Position numbers and translations under genes: made by a program
The notes under the pieces: generated by a model
The model's input: only the letters and a program-made list of their open reading frames with translations
Told to the model about the DNA's origin: nothing
Database searches by the model: none
Part shown: piece after piece, positions 44,443 to 55,674 of the stretch
How the letters are laid out: each line of letters opens with the position of its first letter
Numbering within the stretch: position 1 is the stretch's first letter
Assembly: GCF_000340215.1 (NCBI RefSeq)
Contig: NW_006921535.1
Location: 5,671,535 to 5,735,534, forward strand
Origin: Pseudocercospora fijiensis CIRAD86
Taxonomy: Eukaryota > Ascomycota > Dothideomycetes > Mycosphaerellales > Mycosphaerellaceae
Length of the DNA: 64,000 nucleotides
Direction of reading: 5' to 3'

Positions 44443-44911
44443 CTTGGTCGGCGTCGTCTTTCAAACAAAGTTCTGCAAACCGGTCGTGACTCCGTGGTTG
44501 TTGCTGTCGGACGAGCTTCCGTAAAGTCAACGTATGCATTCCATCCCAGCGAGCGGCTTCGGCTTCCATCCAAACGCCGAAGTCCTGCCATCAGGCGAGG
44601 AGAGTGCTCCATATTTGCACTCGGGATGAGGAGGTGTTGTCGGCAAAATTGCCTCCCAGCACTTCGGGACAAAGGAGGGCGCATCTTTGAACCGAGACGC
44701 CGAAAAGCTTGTCGATACTTCACTTCATCTCTAGACATTCATCTACAATTGCGCTAAGCCGGATTGGGAAGCAGGAGCAGACTGGTCTGGAAAGGCATGC
44801 TTGGTCTGGCGCCGAAAGAGTAGATGCGCGTGAGGGCCAGTTGCTGAAGGAGATGGCATGCGGATGTGAAGCGCAAGCAGTATCAACTTTCGACCGTTTC
44901 GCTCAGCTCCA
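44443..44911. other. Upstream region of the MFS gene
   Basis: Open frames on both strands up to 100 aa lack family features. Confidence 0.4.
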
Positions 44912-45235
44912 TCACATGCAACACATTTTCCGCAACGCATTCGAAACTCGAGCCCACAGTCCAACCATCTTCGTGGAAGCTTCATTGCTCTGTTCAGCCA
45001 CCTCTTCTGCTCCAATTGATGTGATGCTGTGGGAGGGTTCTTCGACATTGCCACCGTTCCCCGTCAGAGCTTCGAGATGTGCTTGCGGCAGCACAAAGAG
45101 CCCACCCACGGTGCCGTTGGCTTGGTGATGTCGAAATTGCGGAAGCATTTGTTCCATATGGTTGTGAAGTCGCGTTGTCTGGTGTGACGGTGATCTTGAC
45201 CGCTCGATGAGCTCAATGTCGGTGATGGCGTCCAT
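44912..45235 (-). CDS. Small hypothetical protein (107 aa)
   Basis: ATG 45235 opens MDAITDIELIERSRSPSH. Then come a His/Gln-rich helix (NHMEQMLPQFRHHQ), LFVLPQAHLEAL, an acidic middle and a C-terminal amphipathic segment (VGLWARVSNALRKMCCM). No family is recognised. Composition and the clean start favour a real gene; the upstream in-frame extension to 45373 is less likely. It is on the same strand as the MFS gene, about 470 bp upstream of it. Confidence 0.4.
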   Translation of the reverse strand: MDAITDIELIERSRSPSHQTTRLHNHMEQMLPQFRHHQANGTVGGLFVLPQAHLEALTGNGGNVEEPSHSITSIGAEEVAEQSNEASTKMVGLWARVSNALRKMCCM

Positions 45236-46341
45236 GGTATATGCGAGGCGCTGGTATGGAGAAATTGTTGTGGGATAGGGTGATGCGTGCGGAGCAAGTA
45301 CTGCTTGTGCGAGGCAAATCGTGGACGTGCGAGTGGTGATGCGACAGTGTGGGCAGATCTGTGTACTTGGCAATGCGGTGGAGATTTAGCTTGCTGTGAA
45401 AATGTAAACAAAGCTGCCTCAGGTGCTCGCAAGGCTGTACTAGCCACTCCCGCAGGACTCCCACTAGCGTGCGACTTTTCAGGCCAGTCAGAGAGCCGCA
45501 GCAAGTTTTGCACGGCCACGGCATAGCCTGAACTCGAACTCCCTTTCCTACCTTCTCCTACCTTCATCAGACAATGGCAGGCCTCAATTTTGCTCTCAGC
45601 ATAGCGCGGAAGTGTCTCAATCACCTTTATCTCTGCAAAGGTCGTAGGTTGGACATTTTGATCAGAAGTAGGCATGCATAGCCTCATCATTGAGAACAGT
45701 GCCACACCTGCTTCAACGCAAGGCTGAACTAGCCACTCCCGCAGGACTCCCACTAGCGTGCGAAATTTCCGGCCATTGACACTGCGGCAGCAGGCTTTGG
45801 GCACCGCCACGCGCTCTTGAGTATCAGTATCAGTATCAGCCTTGCTTGACACAAGCTGCTCACCACATGCACCCCATGGCATAACTTAGCTGTTCTGCCT
45901 AGGCATGGGTGATGAAACACAGGTCTACCCGAATATTTGACTCGTGTCTGATCCTATAAGCAAGTTGTGCTAGACACCTGGAGAGTCGATCATATTCGTC
46001 GTATGTCTTACATCTATCTGCGCAAAGTGGCATTACTGTACAGGATAGCAAATGCTGACCTGCAATCAATTGTACTGTCATTGATGTCTGTACGATGAAG
46101 CAAGCACTATATTTCTGCAAGTAGCTTCAGTTCCCGTAGAATCGATCAAGACGAGTCCCCGAGAGCCGTAGCTCGAAGCAGTGAAGCAGAGCAGGCAAGT
46201 GCTGCAAAGCCGTTAAGTGATGTCGAGGGCAGATTCTGTCCACGTGTGTGTCGTGAGCGAACGCCATCACACACCACAGACATTCACGCATACCACCAGC
46301 ACAACCACCACTCACTCCACCACACCCTCACTTCAAACACA
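45236..46341. other. Intergenic with direct repeat
   Basis: This contains the repeat at 45427-45815. A minus frame (45660-45560) reads DQNVQPTTFAEIKVIETLPR and may be a decayed segment. 46200-46341 is upstream of the next small gene. Confidence 0.4.
45427..45815. repeat. Direct repeat, copies about 290 bp apart
   Basis: 45427-45520 and 45717-45815 share TAGCCACTCCCGCAGGACTC plus CACTAGCGTGCGA and a GCAGCA-G-TTTG-GCAC stretch. On the minus strand both read TLVGVLREWLVQPC, so a short coding exon may have been duplicated. Confidence 0.75.
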
Positions 46342-46644
46342 ATGGCACCACCATCGCCCTCCAACTCCACCATCAACGCCGAGCCACGCAACCGCATCAT
46401 CAACCGCGACTTCCAGGAGCAGCAGCAGCCATCGAGCTGCAGCGAGCCTGTCGAGAAGAAGGGTGAGCCAGTGATGGCCAGCACAGGCTATCACTGCGTG
46501 ATGTACTGGGAGAATGGCTGCCCGTCGATCGTGTCACACCCGAACAAGGTGTGCACGAAGTGCTTGGTATGAAAATCTTCCTTCGGCGTCTTGGAAGCAG
46601 CTAACAGGTGCTTGCAGGAAGAGCTCACACAACCTCGCCTGTAA
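46342..46644 (+). CDS. Small Cys-motif protein, two exons (83 aa)
   Basis: Exon 1, 46342-46566, and exon 2, 46618-46644, flank a 51-bp intron (GTATGA donor, CTAAC branch, TTGCAG acceptor) in phase 0; without splicing the frame ends one codon later. The N-terminal half is polar (Gln/Ser/Glu). The C-terminal half has C-x7-C-x10-C-x2-C (HCVMYWENGC ... VCTKC), which could bind zinc, and ends EELTQPRL. No signal peptide. A 5' leader rich in CAC and CTC units precedes the ATG. Family not recognised. The Cys spacing and the good intron support a real gene. Confidence 0.55.
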
Positions 46645-48882
46645 AAGGGCACAGCGACACTTCTCCAGATGCTACCTGGTTAAAAGCTCCTACGGGACAT
46701 CAGTGTCTTTGTTCATGAACAGGGGCCTGGAGTCTCGTGGTGACGACGGCGAACTCTTCTACATATCGAAGGCGACGGTGGTGGTGTTGCCAGCGGGATC
46801 CAATCTTTGCGTGTGTGTGCACGTAGAGATTCACTACTCGGAGTACTGAAGCGGTTTCGTGGTCGACGACGGCGAACTCTTTCCCACATCACAGCCAATG
46901 GAAGCAGTGTCGAAACCGCCATCAAGAAGACGCCAGCGTTTTCCACGAGGTGGATCCAATCCTTGCTTGTGTGTGCACGCAAAGATTCACAACAGTCGTG
47001 CGCTCTATGAGGCCCCTCTCGATTCATCCATCAGAGTCCACTACAAGATTTCGAAATCCACGGGTCAAATGCGAGATAAAGCAAGCCGAATACTCGAGAT
47101 TTCTTCCCCACACGACCGCGCTCTGAAAGTCCAGCAGGAAATCCAGTCGAGGCCTGAAGAATCAAGTCGAAGTTCTGGCAAGCAAAGAAGGGAACGGAAA
47201 GCCTGAGGCTGACATGGAAGACGCAAGTGGTGAAGACCAGAAACAGAAAGATTTTGTGATCGACGGCAGGTGGATCATGGCGACAAGGATGGGATTGCAG
47301 GGAGATCTCATGAGGAGTGGCTCTGGAGACTACCATCGTCCATATCATGCACAACCCCTGTTCTCTCCGTCGACCCAAGACGCGTCGTGCTGGACCCGAT
47401 TTCAGAGACAAACGATGAGACCTAGATCTGGGGTTCAATCAACACAGGCGACGGCCATGATGCCACGAACACGATTCCAATCCAGCCGTCAGAGTCAGAC
47501 GAAGATGTCACGAATCGCCGTCAAGAGAGAGAGAGAAAGTGCAATCGTGGCACTTCTGCCGACCACCACGGTTTCAACGTCAGCAGCGAATATTATCGGT
47601 CTCTATAATCCACAGTCCTGAATTCGCTCAGAAGAACCGTATCACCTTTGGGATGGCGCTGATCACAAAGTATTCCAAGTCAGACGGATGAGAGAGTCCT
47701 GGTTGAAAAGGGGTAGGAAGTTTTGATTGAGATCCTGAGGGTAAAGAGCAACGACATGGAGTTTTTCGCGAGACACTTTTGTGGCGGAGATGTATTAAAA
47801 GCAGTGTTGGAGTAGCACATGAACAGTGAGATACAGAGTTCATCGAAAAAAGCAATACAATTTGCCTTGACGCGTCAAACCGCACATCTCCAAATCTCTG
47901 CCGTCTGCTTTCCTTGAATCCCTGTCCTCATCACCATGCTTGCATCTCCTGTTTCTACCTGACGTTGTGCTGTAGACTGAGCTCAGGGGGAACTTGTCGT
48001 GAGAGGAAGCGTGAGTGTTGAGAAGACGAAAGAAGGAAGGAGAAGCAACATTATGAAGCCGAAGCTGAGGGAGCTCGCCTCTTCATTCAAATTGCTGCCA
48101 CTTATCTACACTCAATCTGCTACACCGTCACTCTCCCTTGCCTTCCTCGTAGTCGACTCGTTGTGTTGTGACCTCCGCTCCCCTCGTGACGAGCGACGAT
48201 ACATCGGAGGCGCCATGCGCGTATCCCGGCAATCTTGTTGAACCTCTCAGCTGCCGCCTACTGTACTCGGAGGCGAAGCGGATGACATGGTCAATGGCGC
48301 GGGTACGATCTTGTCCGTGCAAGCGAGAATGTTGGCGTCGTATGACTGACTGCCAATGGAGTTGCCACTGGAAGAAGCAGCCAGAGGCGAGGGTCCTACG
48401 GACGAAGCGCCGTCTGCTGTTCATGTCGCTGTGGAGCCAGGGACAGGAAAGCCGGATTTGACCTCATCGGGTCAGACTGCACGATTACGATTGAGGGACT
48501 ACCCCAAGGCGCCGACGACCGTCGGAAGTGAGTGACGCCCGTAGGCGTCGCGCTTCGGGAGCCGGAAGGCCAAAGCACTGCTGGAAGAACTCCTTCAGTT
48601 CGCGTGAGCGAAGACGGGCAGCAAGCTGCTGCACGAAAACTGTGCGTCTGAAAGAAAGTTAGTAGAAGCTCGTAGAGTACATGAGTGTGAAGGCAGGGGA
48701 AGGGAAGATGAGAAGTGAGGGCCGTTCATGCTGGGTCTTGAAGAGCATGTCCATCACACGCACCGTCACTTTGCGAAGTGAGCGGTGGTCAGGGGCTATA
48801 TGGCAATGTATGTTTGCTCCCGCCAGCCAACCATCATCGGCGCAATGGTCCAGGGTATGGCATGAGCGACGAAAATGAGTGC
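46645..48882. other. Gene-poor interval
   Basis: Beyond the repeat, only weak ORFs (for example plus 47214-47621). No family motif. Confidence 0.35.
46734..46990. repeat. Direct repeat, period about 125-155 bp
   Basis: 46734-46833 and 46855-46990 share GACGACGGCGAACTCTT, then TGGATCCAATC-TTG and TGTGTGTGCACG-A-AGATTCAC. Copy 2 carries about 30 extra bases in the middle. Confidence 0.75.
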
Positions 48883-49002
48883 TTACCTGGCCTTCCAGCT
48901 GTCGACCCACGCAATAAACAAGTATACGAGGTACTTTAAGATGCGTGCAAGAAACAGCGAGCCTTTGCGCCGGTGGCGGTTGGCCTTTGGCTCTTTTGCC
49001 AT
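48883..49002 (-). CDS. Possible exon of a small membrane peptide
   Basis: The ATG at 49002 opens a basic segment (MAKEPKANRHRRKG) followed by a hydrophobic helix (SLFLARILKYLVYLFIAWVD) and WKAR. A GTAAGC donor follows WKA at about 48892, so a second exon is possible. A longer frame from 49345 in another register overlaps it. Weak call. Confidence 0.25.
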   Translation of the reverse strand: MAKEPKANRHRRKGSLFLARILKYLVYLFIAWVDSWKAR

Positions 49003-49971
49003 TGACAATTTGGCAGAGGTGTCCTTGGATGTCTTCTCCGACGGATCCGTCTTGCGTGGCCGGGCTTGAGTCCTGATCACCTGCGTCCGAAGCCAAATTC
49101 TGTGGCGGTTGCTGACAGTCGCGCGCCGACTGGAGCTTGTTGAGGGTGAATCGGCGTTCTTTGGCGGTGGAAAAGGCTGCGAGACGATTCGGCGCAAATT
49201 TGATCAGTCCGCCGTTGGCTTTGATGGCGCTGTATCCGTATCGTGGACGCAATGAAGAGCATCCAGCATGCTGGCTGACTCTTGCCGTGGCTTCATCGCG
49301 GGAACCCGCTGTGGTGCAGCCAGGCGTTGTTGATGGATCGGCCATCGATGACCTGCTCGTTGTAGCCGTCAGTTATTGATACAAGTTGGCTGTTGTAATG
49401 CGCTGGTACCTGTCTATCACCATTGCTGTGTTTGTTAAACGTGCTGTGCCTGTTGAGGAGAGACCAGGGGAAGACACGGCAGCGGTCTGGTCTCAGGGGC
49501 AAGATCTGCACACTGTTTAGAATTGAGATGTTGAGAGGGTGCTTTCAACGTGACTGACCTTCTGTGAACGCTGCTGGCATCAATCTGCGTGTTTGATGGA
49601 ATGGTGTGGATGGTCGTAATGTTGTTGAAGAAAGAGCAGGCAAGCGCTCGAGATTTCGCCCCTTGTGCGTGTCTCGGCGAAACAACATTTCCGGTCTCCC
49701 GCCTCGTCTTGCTCTGCAAACTTCACCTCTATTGTCTCCAGTCGTCAGCTCCTCTACACACTCATACCCTAGCCCATTGTCATATTGTGAAACTGTTGAA
49801 GCATTGCGCTAACAGCCATGAACAGCAGAACCTCTTACACCTCGTCCTCAGACTACAATGGAACTACAGCAACAATAGCACCCTCACCTCCAGTATTCCT
49901 ATATATCGTCCAACATGGTAGGTACTGCTTCCGTTCCTTTCACGCATCCATACCATCGCCATACCACCAAC
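49003..49971. other. Intergenic, nothing convincing
   Basis: 49800-49971 contains an open frame starting MNSRTSYTSSS that may be 5' leader of the next gene or an upstream exon. Confidence 0.4.
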
Positions 49972-50364
49972 ATGCGCATCAATCTTCGCAACCTCCCTAC
50001 TCGCTTCTTGAGCTGGCTCAGAAGCTTCCGACGGCAACGTCGTGAACGGTATGCACAGATTCACCTCTCGATAGAAACGTGTCTCACTGACATGTTTCGC
50101 CTTCCAGTCCAACAACATCACCAGAGGCATTGGAGTTGCAGCCACTCCCGGCAGAAATGGCACCAGAAGTGGAAGCAGAAGCTTCATTGGAGCTCTCTCG
50201 CGTGGTGGCCATGTCTGCGCGCCTCGAAATTCGACAGCCTGTCATTCACGCAGCTGTGATCACTCAGGTATGGCTTGCTTTCTGTGGTATTGAGTGGGGA
50301 ACTGTACTGACGAATGTGACAGTATACCGATGGAAGCGAGGAAGTATATGTGAACGATTCTTGA
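49972..50364 (+). CDS. Small hypothetical protein, three exons (92 aa)
   Basis: Exons 49972-50048, 50108-50267 and 50323-50364 join in phase (donors GTATGC and GTATGG; branch-like CTGAC before both acceptors). The protein has an Arg-rich amphipathic start (MRINLRNLPTRFLSWLRSFR), then an acidic helical middle (PEALELQPLPAEMAPEVEAE) and a hydrophobic strand (IRQPVIHAAVITQ), ending YTDGSEEVYVNDS. The N-terminus could be a mitochondrial leader. The last exon is tiny but its reading is coherent. Family not recognised. Confidence 0.5.
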
Positions 50365-50740
50365 GAGAAGAGAGCAGCAGGTTTCGCTGCTTCTGTGTAA
50401 ATACTGATTCAATGCCATCGGGCTCTGTTTTCTCCTGCTTGGCGCACAGAACTGCTATTATGGAAAGACCGTCGAGAGAACTCTTACATCCTCACTCACA
50501 GTGTTGATGGTTGTGTGGCACCCTGTATTCACTCATCCAGATCACTGTCTTTCACGCTGCTAACACAGCTGACTATATAGGCCAGTTTGATTCGGGAAGC
50601 AATCTTTGATCAACACGAAGCAGGCAGGTTCGCTTCTGTGTAAATACTGATTCAATGCCATCGAGCTCGATTTTCTCCCGTTTGGCCACACATGAAGACT
50701 CTGAATTGCTGTGGAGAGATGTCCCACGTCCTCACCCAAT
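50356..50740. repeat. Direct repeat overlapping a gene's last exon
   Basis: 50356-50505 and 50589-50740 share TCTGTGTAAATACTGATTC, AATGCCATCG-GCTC and TTTTCTCC-G-TTGGC, plus weaker flanks. The first copy begins within exon 3 of the preceding gene. Period about 233 bp. Confidence 0.7.
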
Positions 50741-50829
50741 GAAGCTGGTTCTCATGGAGGATCACTGACTAGGCAAAGCCACCTAGATCGTTTCCCTTGC
50801 TCCCCAAGCTAATCATTGAAGCTGAGTGG

Positions 50830-51480
50830 TAAAAAACACTGTTAAGTGTTCGCAGCGGACTATCGAGACTACCGAGTATATAAAAGCATTTGCTTTTTAC
50901 GCGTTTACCGTCGAAATCTCCGAGGAGTTCAGCTCTAATAAAGGCTATTATCGGTGCTTCTTTACCCGGATGCAAATTATTAAGCAGTTCCTAGAGATAT
51001 TAAGCGAAAGATCTCGTTAGACGTAAGCAAACTATTTACGACGAAATTCCGAAACGGAACAATTAATTTCTATACTCGCATTTTACCGCTAGTACTACGC
51101 TCTCCTCCTTATTCGCGACTAATCCTTCTAAATTTGCGTCCTCTTTATTATTCTTTACTACGACTTCTCTATTATTATTTTTTTCGATCTTTCTAAATCG
51201 GCGCTACCTAGGTCCTACTAGTAGTTCTCGATATAATTAAAGTCGCTAGTTATAGTCTAATTCGCGTTAGTAGTCCTAATACTTTATATAGCTATTCGAA
51301 ACTAAGTCGTACCGTATAAGACGTCTAGGGTAGTAGGAGAAAGAATATTTATTAAGTCGAAATTTAGCTCTAATCCCTCCTCTTCCTTACTTAAAAGGAA
51401 AGGTCGTATCCTATTAGCTCTTACTACGATGTAAAACCTATTAAGCTTTAATCGTTAGTATAGTATACCGGAGCAGGTTA
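50830..51480. repeat. RIP-degraded block
   Basis: TpA-rich, CpA/TpG-poor, no frame above 65 codons. Boundaries are sharp near 50830 and 51480. Confidence 0.8.
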
Positions 51481-51899
51481 GTAGTCCTTTTTCTATAGGG
51501 GGCGATGATATCAATATAGGATTGAAAGGAGAGGTCGCACTAGTGCTAACGCAAGGAGCAGTAAGCAGGTGCATCAGTTAAAGATCAGTGTTAGAGGGTG
51601 CGTGTTGTGCCTGCCTCTGCGACTTGCGTTCAATCAGGAAGGGGCTGAAACGGAGATAGGGGTTTGACATGTAAAGGGCGCAGAGACAGTCGAATGGCAT
51701 GCTCATTGCGAGCGAAGCTCGCCTTACAATAACAAGGGTACTACAGTGGCCGAATCCCCCAAGAAATCACCACGTGACTCCCCGGATTTCAGAAAGCTAA
51801 AGCTCTGATTGGCTGCTTTCTACACGAACTGGTGGGACGGAGGAACCCAGCTTCCGGGCATATCACGTGCCTTCCTTTCACGTTACTTCCTTCAAAGCG

Positions 51900-52200
51900 G
51901 ACCTGCAACGACTACGACTAGCGACCTGCAACGACTAGCGACCTATAACGACCAGCGACCTGCAACGACCAGCGACCTACAACGACTAGCGACCTGCAAC
52001 GACTAGCGACTAGCGACCTGCAACGACTACGACTAGCGACCTACAACGACTACGACTAGCGACCTGCAACGACTAGCGACCTACAACGACTAGCGACCTG
52101 CAACGACTAGCGACCTGCGACCTGCAGCGACTACGACTAGCGACCTGCAACGACTAGCGACCTACAACGACTAGCGACCTATAACGACTAGCGACCTGCA
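51900..52200. repeat. 17-bp minisatellite
   Basis: About 18 units of CGACCTGCAACGACTAG with variants (ACCTACAACG, ACCTATAACG, CGACCAG) and some units extended by CGACTA. Variants are largely C-to-T/G-to-A. Confidence 0.9.
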
Positions 52201-52204
52201 AGGG

Positions 52205-52211
52205 TATATAA
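52205..52211 (+). promoter_or_regulatory. TATA-box-like site downstream of minisatellite
   Basis: TATATAA follows the last minisatellite unit by a few bases. It could be the core promoter of a lost element; no downstream plus-strand gene was found. Confidence 0.35.
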
Positions 52212-52316
52212 GGCGGAAGCTTCGCTCGTACTTTGTAGGTACGCGGAGCCGCCTACAAGCACATATTAAAGAGGCTGATGAGCTTGATAGAGTAGGCGTG
52301 AAATAACTACAATCCT

Positions 52317-54272
52317 TCACATACTCAGGACAGCATTGATCTCCGCGCCGACGTGAGTGTATAGCAAGGCTGATGAGCGCTCATATACACACTCATCATA
52401 TATTGTCAGAGTCTCCTTCTCCAATTCATCGAGAGGTTCGCCTTGGAGATCTGCGTCGATCGCGCTGTAGTTGTCTAGGTCGTATTTTTGCATTTGGAGC
52501 CATACAATGTATGCCAGATTTTGCTCGAAGCGTCGTTCGCTTGTCGTCATGCGCGAGGATCTTTCGTCTGCGCACATCTTGTCGATGTCTCCATCCAGCG
52601 CGCATCTTCCACAAGCGCACGAATATCTGCAGACGACCTCAGCCTCTCGGTGATTTTGGTCCCATCCTCGCAAGCGACCCCCGACGATCAGGCAAATTCC
52701 TCCAGTACCGAGCACGGCTGCACCCAGTCGATTTGCAAGCTGCTCGTTGGTGCTGCTGATTCTTATACCATAGAGGTAGAGCTCGTGGAACACGAAATCT
52801 TACTACTTCTCCTCGTGCTCTTCAACCCAGCATCTCCGTATCATGTCATCCAGCCTCTCCAGTTCATACAGACGAAATCCCTAACGCTCCAAGTATCCCA
52901 CGACCTCCCATGCTCTTTGAGGTTGTAAGGCACACTCCAATGAATTTTGCGTGCCGGCTCGTCAAATCGTTCGGGATCCAAGAAGTGTTTCTCATGCCCC
53001 AGGGCCGATGGGTGGCTTCAAAACCTTCTCGCGATTTCCGTGCCGTTCGTCCTCCCACTCTGGAATTACTCCTAACCAGCATTCGTCGAGGATCTTGTAT
53101 CGAACAAAAAACCGCTACAAAAGTCGGGGTAGCACTCTCCACGGAAATGCGCTTGCGCGTATGTCCACATGGAGATGTTCATTGGTGGGTGCAGCGTGCA
53201 CAAACAGCCGGAGCAAATTTCGAACCAGAAGGGAGCAGGCAGTGCACCGCGGAGGAGCATGGACAAAAAGGTCTTTGCTGGCTTTTCGTGGGCTGGAGTG
53301 AGTATGGGTGAGTCGAGCATTGAATGCTTTCTTTCTTTCGGCGTCATCGCTGGCTAAGATCGGATCTTCTGCAAGACCCAGAACGCCAGGGACAGCGGCG
53401 AATTGGCAGCAGAGATGCAGCTTGCTGTCTTTATGTGTCAGAATGTTGATGTAGCCGATGTCGATATTGGTCTGTTTCAATGCTCGGAAGCGAAAGTACG
53501 CCAGCGGGATTCTTGTGAGCCAGTTACTCAGGAAAGTTTCATCGCCAAGGATCACGTCTCGAAGCGCTTGATGCTTGCTGCTCACAAGGGGAAGTCCGGC
53601 CACGGAGAAAAGCGCGAAGAATGGTGTTCGTTATACAGCGTGGAGCGTGGCGGTGTTGATGGAGTGCATGGACAGCAGTCTCTTGCTAGGCACAGTGGAA
53701 AATGGTCCAATTTCTCTTGGCGGAGAAAAGTCGCCCCTTGCTTTTGGTGTCAAAGCTCCAGCAGCTTCAAGCACAGTCTACACCTGTCTGCCTTCATGTA
53801 TGCGTTCAATCATCAATTCGAGCGGCCTCAACTCTCACAGGATGGCAGATTTCTTGCTTTACAGACACCGCCTGAAACATGGGCTATGGTCCGTGTACAC
53901 GCGCTGCACGTATTTAGCGACTTCTCGCAGCCACGATCAATCGAACATCAACTTACAGCCACTTCAAGTGCACCAGTCTCTTTCGCCTATCAGAATCACA
54001 ACATCATCTTTCGGAGTTCCAAACTCGCCGCACTGGACCTTCGAGGTGAGAAGATGGCAGAGCGAGCAAGCATTCTTTCCGCCGGTCAGGTTCTGAACGC
54101 AAAACGGAAGCGAAGCCAGCTTTGCTTCAAACCGTGTCTGAGTGGGCGGAGCTTCTGGAGAACTTGTCTTGGATGACGAGTAGAATGATTCTATCTGGAT
54201 CCAACGGAACCTGGAATTGAGAAGTGGACAAGATCCCGAAAGGCTTATTCGTGGCGGTGCTCTAGGATCCAT
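52317..54272 (-). pseudogene. Long decayed frame with in-frame stops
   Basis: A single register from 54272 to 52317 contains long protein-like runs broken by stops. The best preserved is 53603-53115 (ALRDVILGDETFLSNWLTRI ... DIGYINILTHKDSKLHLCC), then after TAG RYKILDECWLGVIPEWEDER, then VVGYLERLGFRLYELERLDD and, after TAG-TAA, a 158-codon tail with CACGRCALDGDIDKMC. A short middle part (HFLDPERFDEPARKIHW) sits in a neighbouring frame, implying two compensating indels. Several stops are CAG/CAA-to-TAG/TAA type. A plus-strand frame (53403-54176) is also open over the 5' part, so strand is uncertain there. Family unknown. Confidence 0.38.
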
Positions 54273-55008
54273 CTACCATCTCCATAGAGGTGGATTCGGA
54301 ATATTCATGATTGATTTTCAAAGATCTTGAATACTCATGAATAGTCATATTCACCCGGGGAAAGGCCGGCGATAGTCACTATAGACGGAGGCACTCCGGA
54401 CTATAAGCCTATAGCCAGAGTATAGCCTGATACCCTGTCAACCCCTGCTTATCCCCCTGCTTATTCCCCCTGCTGGAATATGAATGTTCAAATCGAATAG
54501 TCAGCAGGTGTACAATGGAGGAGAAGCTGTAGGTCCGAGGCGGTATTCTGGGAGGATTTTGAGGGATGCTGGGCTTGAAGTGGTGGTGTCGAAGAAGAAA
54601 GACGGAAGTGCACGGGACACCGAGGCTCCAGATTTTCATGCACATGCACGTGCACAGGCCAGCGTGGATCAGCTGCCGGATCGGGCTGTGAGTCCGGGGA
54701 AAAGCTTGGCACGAGGCCAAGCCAGAACGACTCGTCCAATCGATCAAGCGAGGTGAGTGCTGACGAGGCTGAAAGTGGCATAGCTTCGCCAACGCCACTC
54801 TCGCGGGGGTGAATAGCTTCTTTGTCACCGAGGCACTTCTGACATCGACCGAACATGTGGTGTGAGCGAGCCTTCGCCGTGACTTCGTCGAAACTTCGTC
54901 TCGTCCTCCGCGTAATAATAACTGCAGCTCGCCGTGCCCCTCCCCTCTCCCGGCGACGACGACATCGACATCGACATCGACATCGACATCGAGACCACGA
55001 CCTCCGCG
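54273..55008. other. Intergenic; upstream of wall-protein gene
   Basis: 54300-54360 holds repeated TCATGA/TGAATA palindromic bits. A GACATC hexamer run (about 54958-54991) lies just before the start codon in the leader. No gene seen. Confidence 0.45.
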
Positions 55009-55674
55009 ATGAAGTTCCTCTCCGCCCTCGCCTTCATGGCCGCTGTGGCCGCCGCCGACGACTTCAACCTCGACATGTTCTACTCAGCCATGGCCAAGCG
55101 GGCGACAGTGACCATCGACACGATCATCGCCGACATCAACAACATCACCAACCACACTCTGCAGCTGAACCAAGCACTCCAAAACCTTAGCGAACCCATC
55201 CAAGCCCTCGCCGTGAACACCGCCGGCATAGCCGTGCAAGCAGCTATCAACCAGAGCATAGCAGACGCCATGGAACTCTCCGAAGTGCCCGCCACCGCAA
55301 TCGGCATCATCGCCCCAATCCAGGCTCTCGGAAACGCCTCGAACCTCACAATCGCCAGTCTCATCTTCCAAAAGCCTTTCTTCGTCCAGTACGGCTTCCA
55401 GAACCTGACCCTCCAAACCATGCAACTGCAGAATTTGACCAGCACACAATTCAACGAAATCCTGCTCGAGAAGACTTCGCCGCTCGTGAGAGAAAACTCG
55501 AAAGCTCTCGGTGCACCGGCTTTGAGGGCTTTGGCTATTGGGATCGCAGCATATAGCAATAACGGAACTGGGGTGCCCCTAGAATCCGTGCTGGCAACGT
55601 CCGGTGCTCCAGGTCTTGCGATGGGATGGCGTGCGTTGGCGGCTGTGGCGTTGGCTGTTGCTGCGGTTTTGTAA
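55009..55674 (+). CDS. GPI-anchored HsbA-like cell-wall protein (221 aa)
   Basis: ATG 55009 opens a signal peptide (MKFLSALAFMAAVAAA). The upstream in-frame stretch is only the GACATC repeat, so it is excluded. The body is helical, hydrophobic and evenly spaced, resembling the HsbA/cell-wall galactomannoprotein family (TVTIDTIIADINNITNHT, then repeated Asn/Leu/Gln helices). At least seven N-x-S/T sequons suggest heavy glycosylation. The end (SGAPG, then a tail ALAAVALAVAAVL) fits a GPI-attachment signal. HsbA of Aspergillus binds hydrophobic surfaces and recruits hydrolases; here surface anchoring is inferred. Single exon. Confidence 0.7.
   Translation: MKFLSALAFMAAVAAADDFNLDMFYSAMAKRATVTIDTIIADINNITNHTLQLNQALQNLSEPIQALAVNTAGIAVQAAINQSIADAMELSEVPATAIGIIAPIQALGNASNLTIASLIFQKPFFVQYGFQNLTLQTMQLQNLTSTQFNEILLEKTSPLVRENSKALGAPALRALAIGIAAYSNNGTGVPLESVLATSGAPGLAMGWRALAAVALAVAAVL

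Larger units (their letters stand above)
51481..52316. other. Non-coding segment between RIP block and decayed gene
   Basis: Normal composition. It holds a small palindrome GCGAGCGAAGCTCGC (51709-51723), the minisatellite and the TATA-like site. A solo LTR with U3 repeats, TATA and R/U5 is possible, but termini and target-site duplication were not found. Confidence 0.35.

Noticed and set aside
43070..44757. Plus-strand ORFs over the MFS gene
   Set aside because: The minus-strand transporter explains the region; the plus ORFs have no family features.
53403..54176. Plus-strand 257-aa frame, second half faintly propeller-like
   Set aside because: It competes with a better-looking minus-strand frame and the resemblance is too weak to name.
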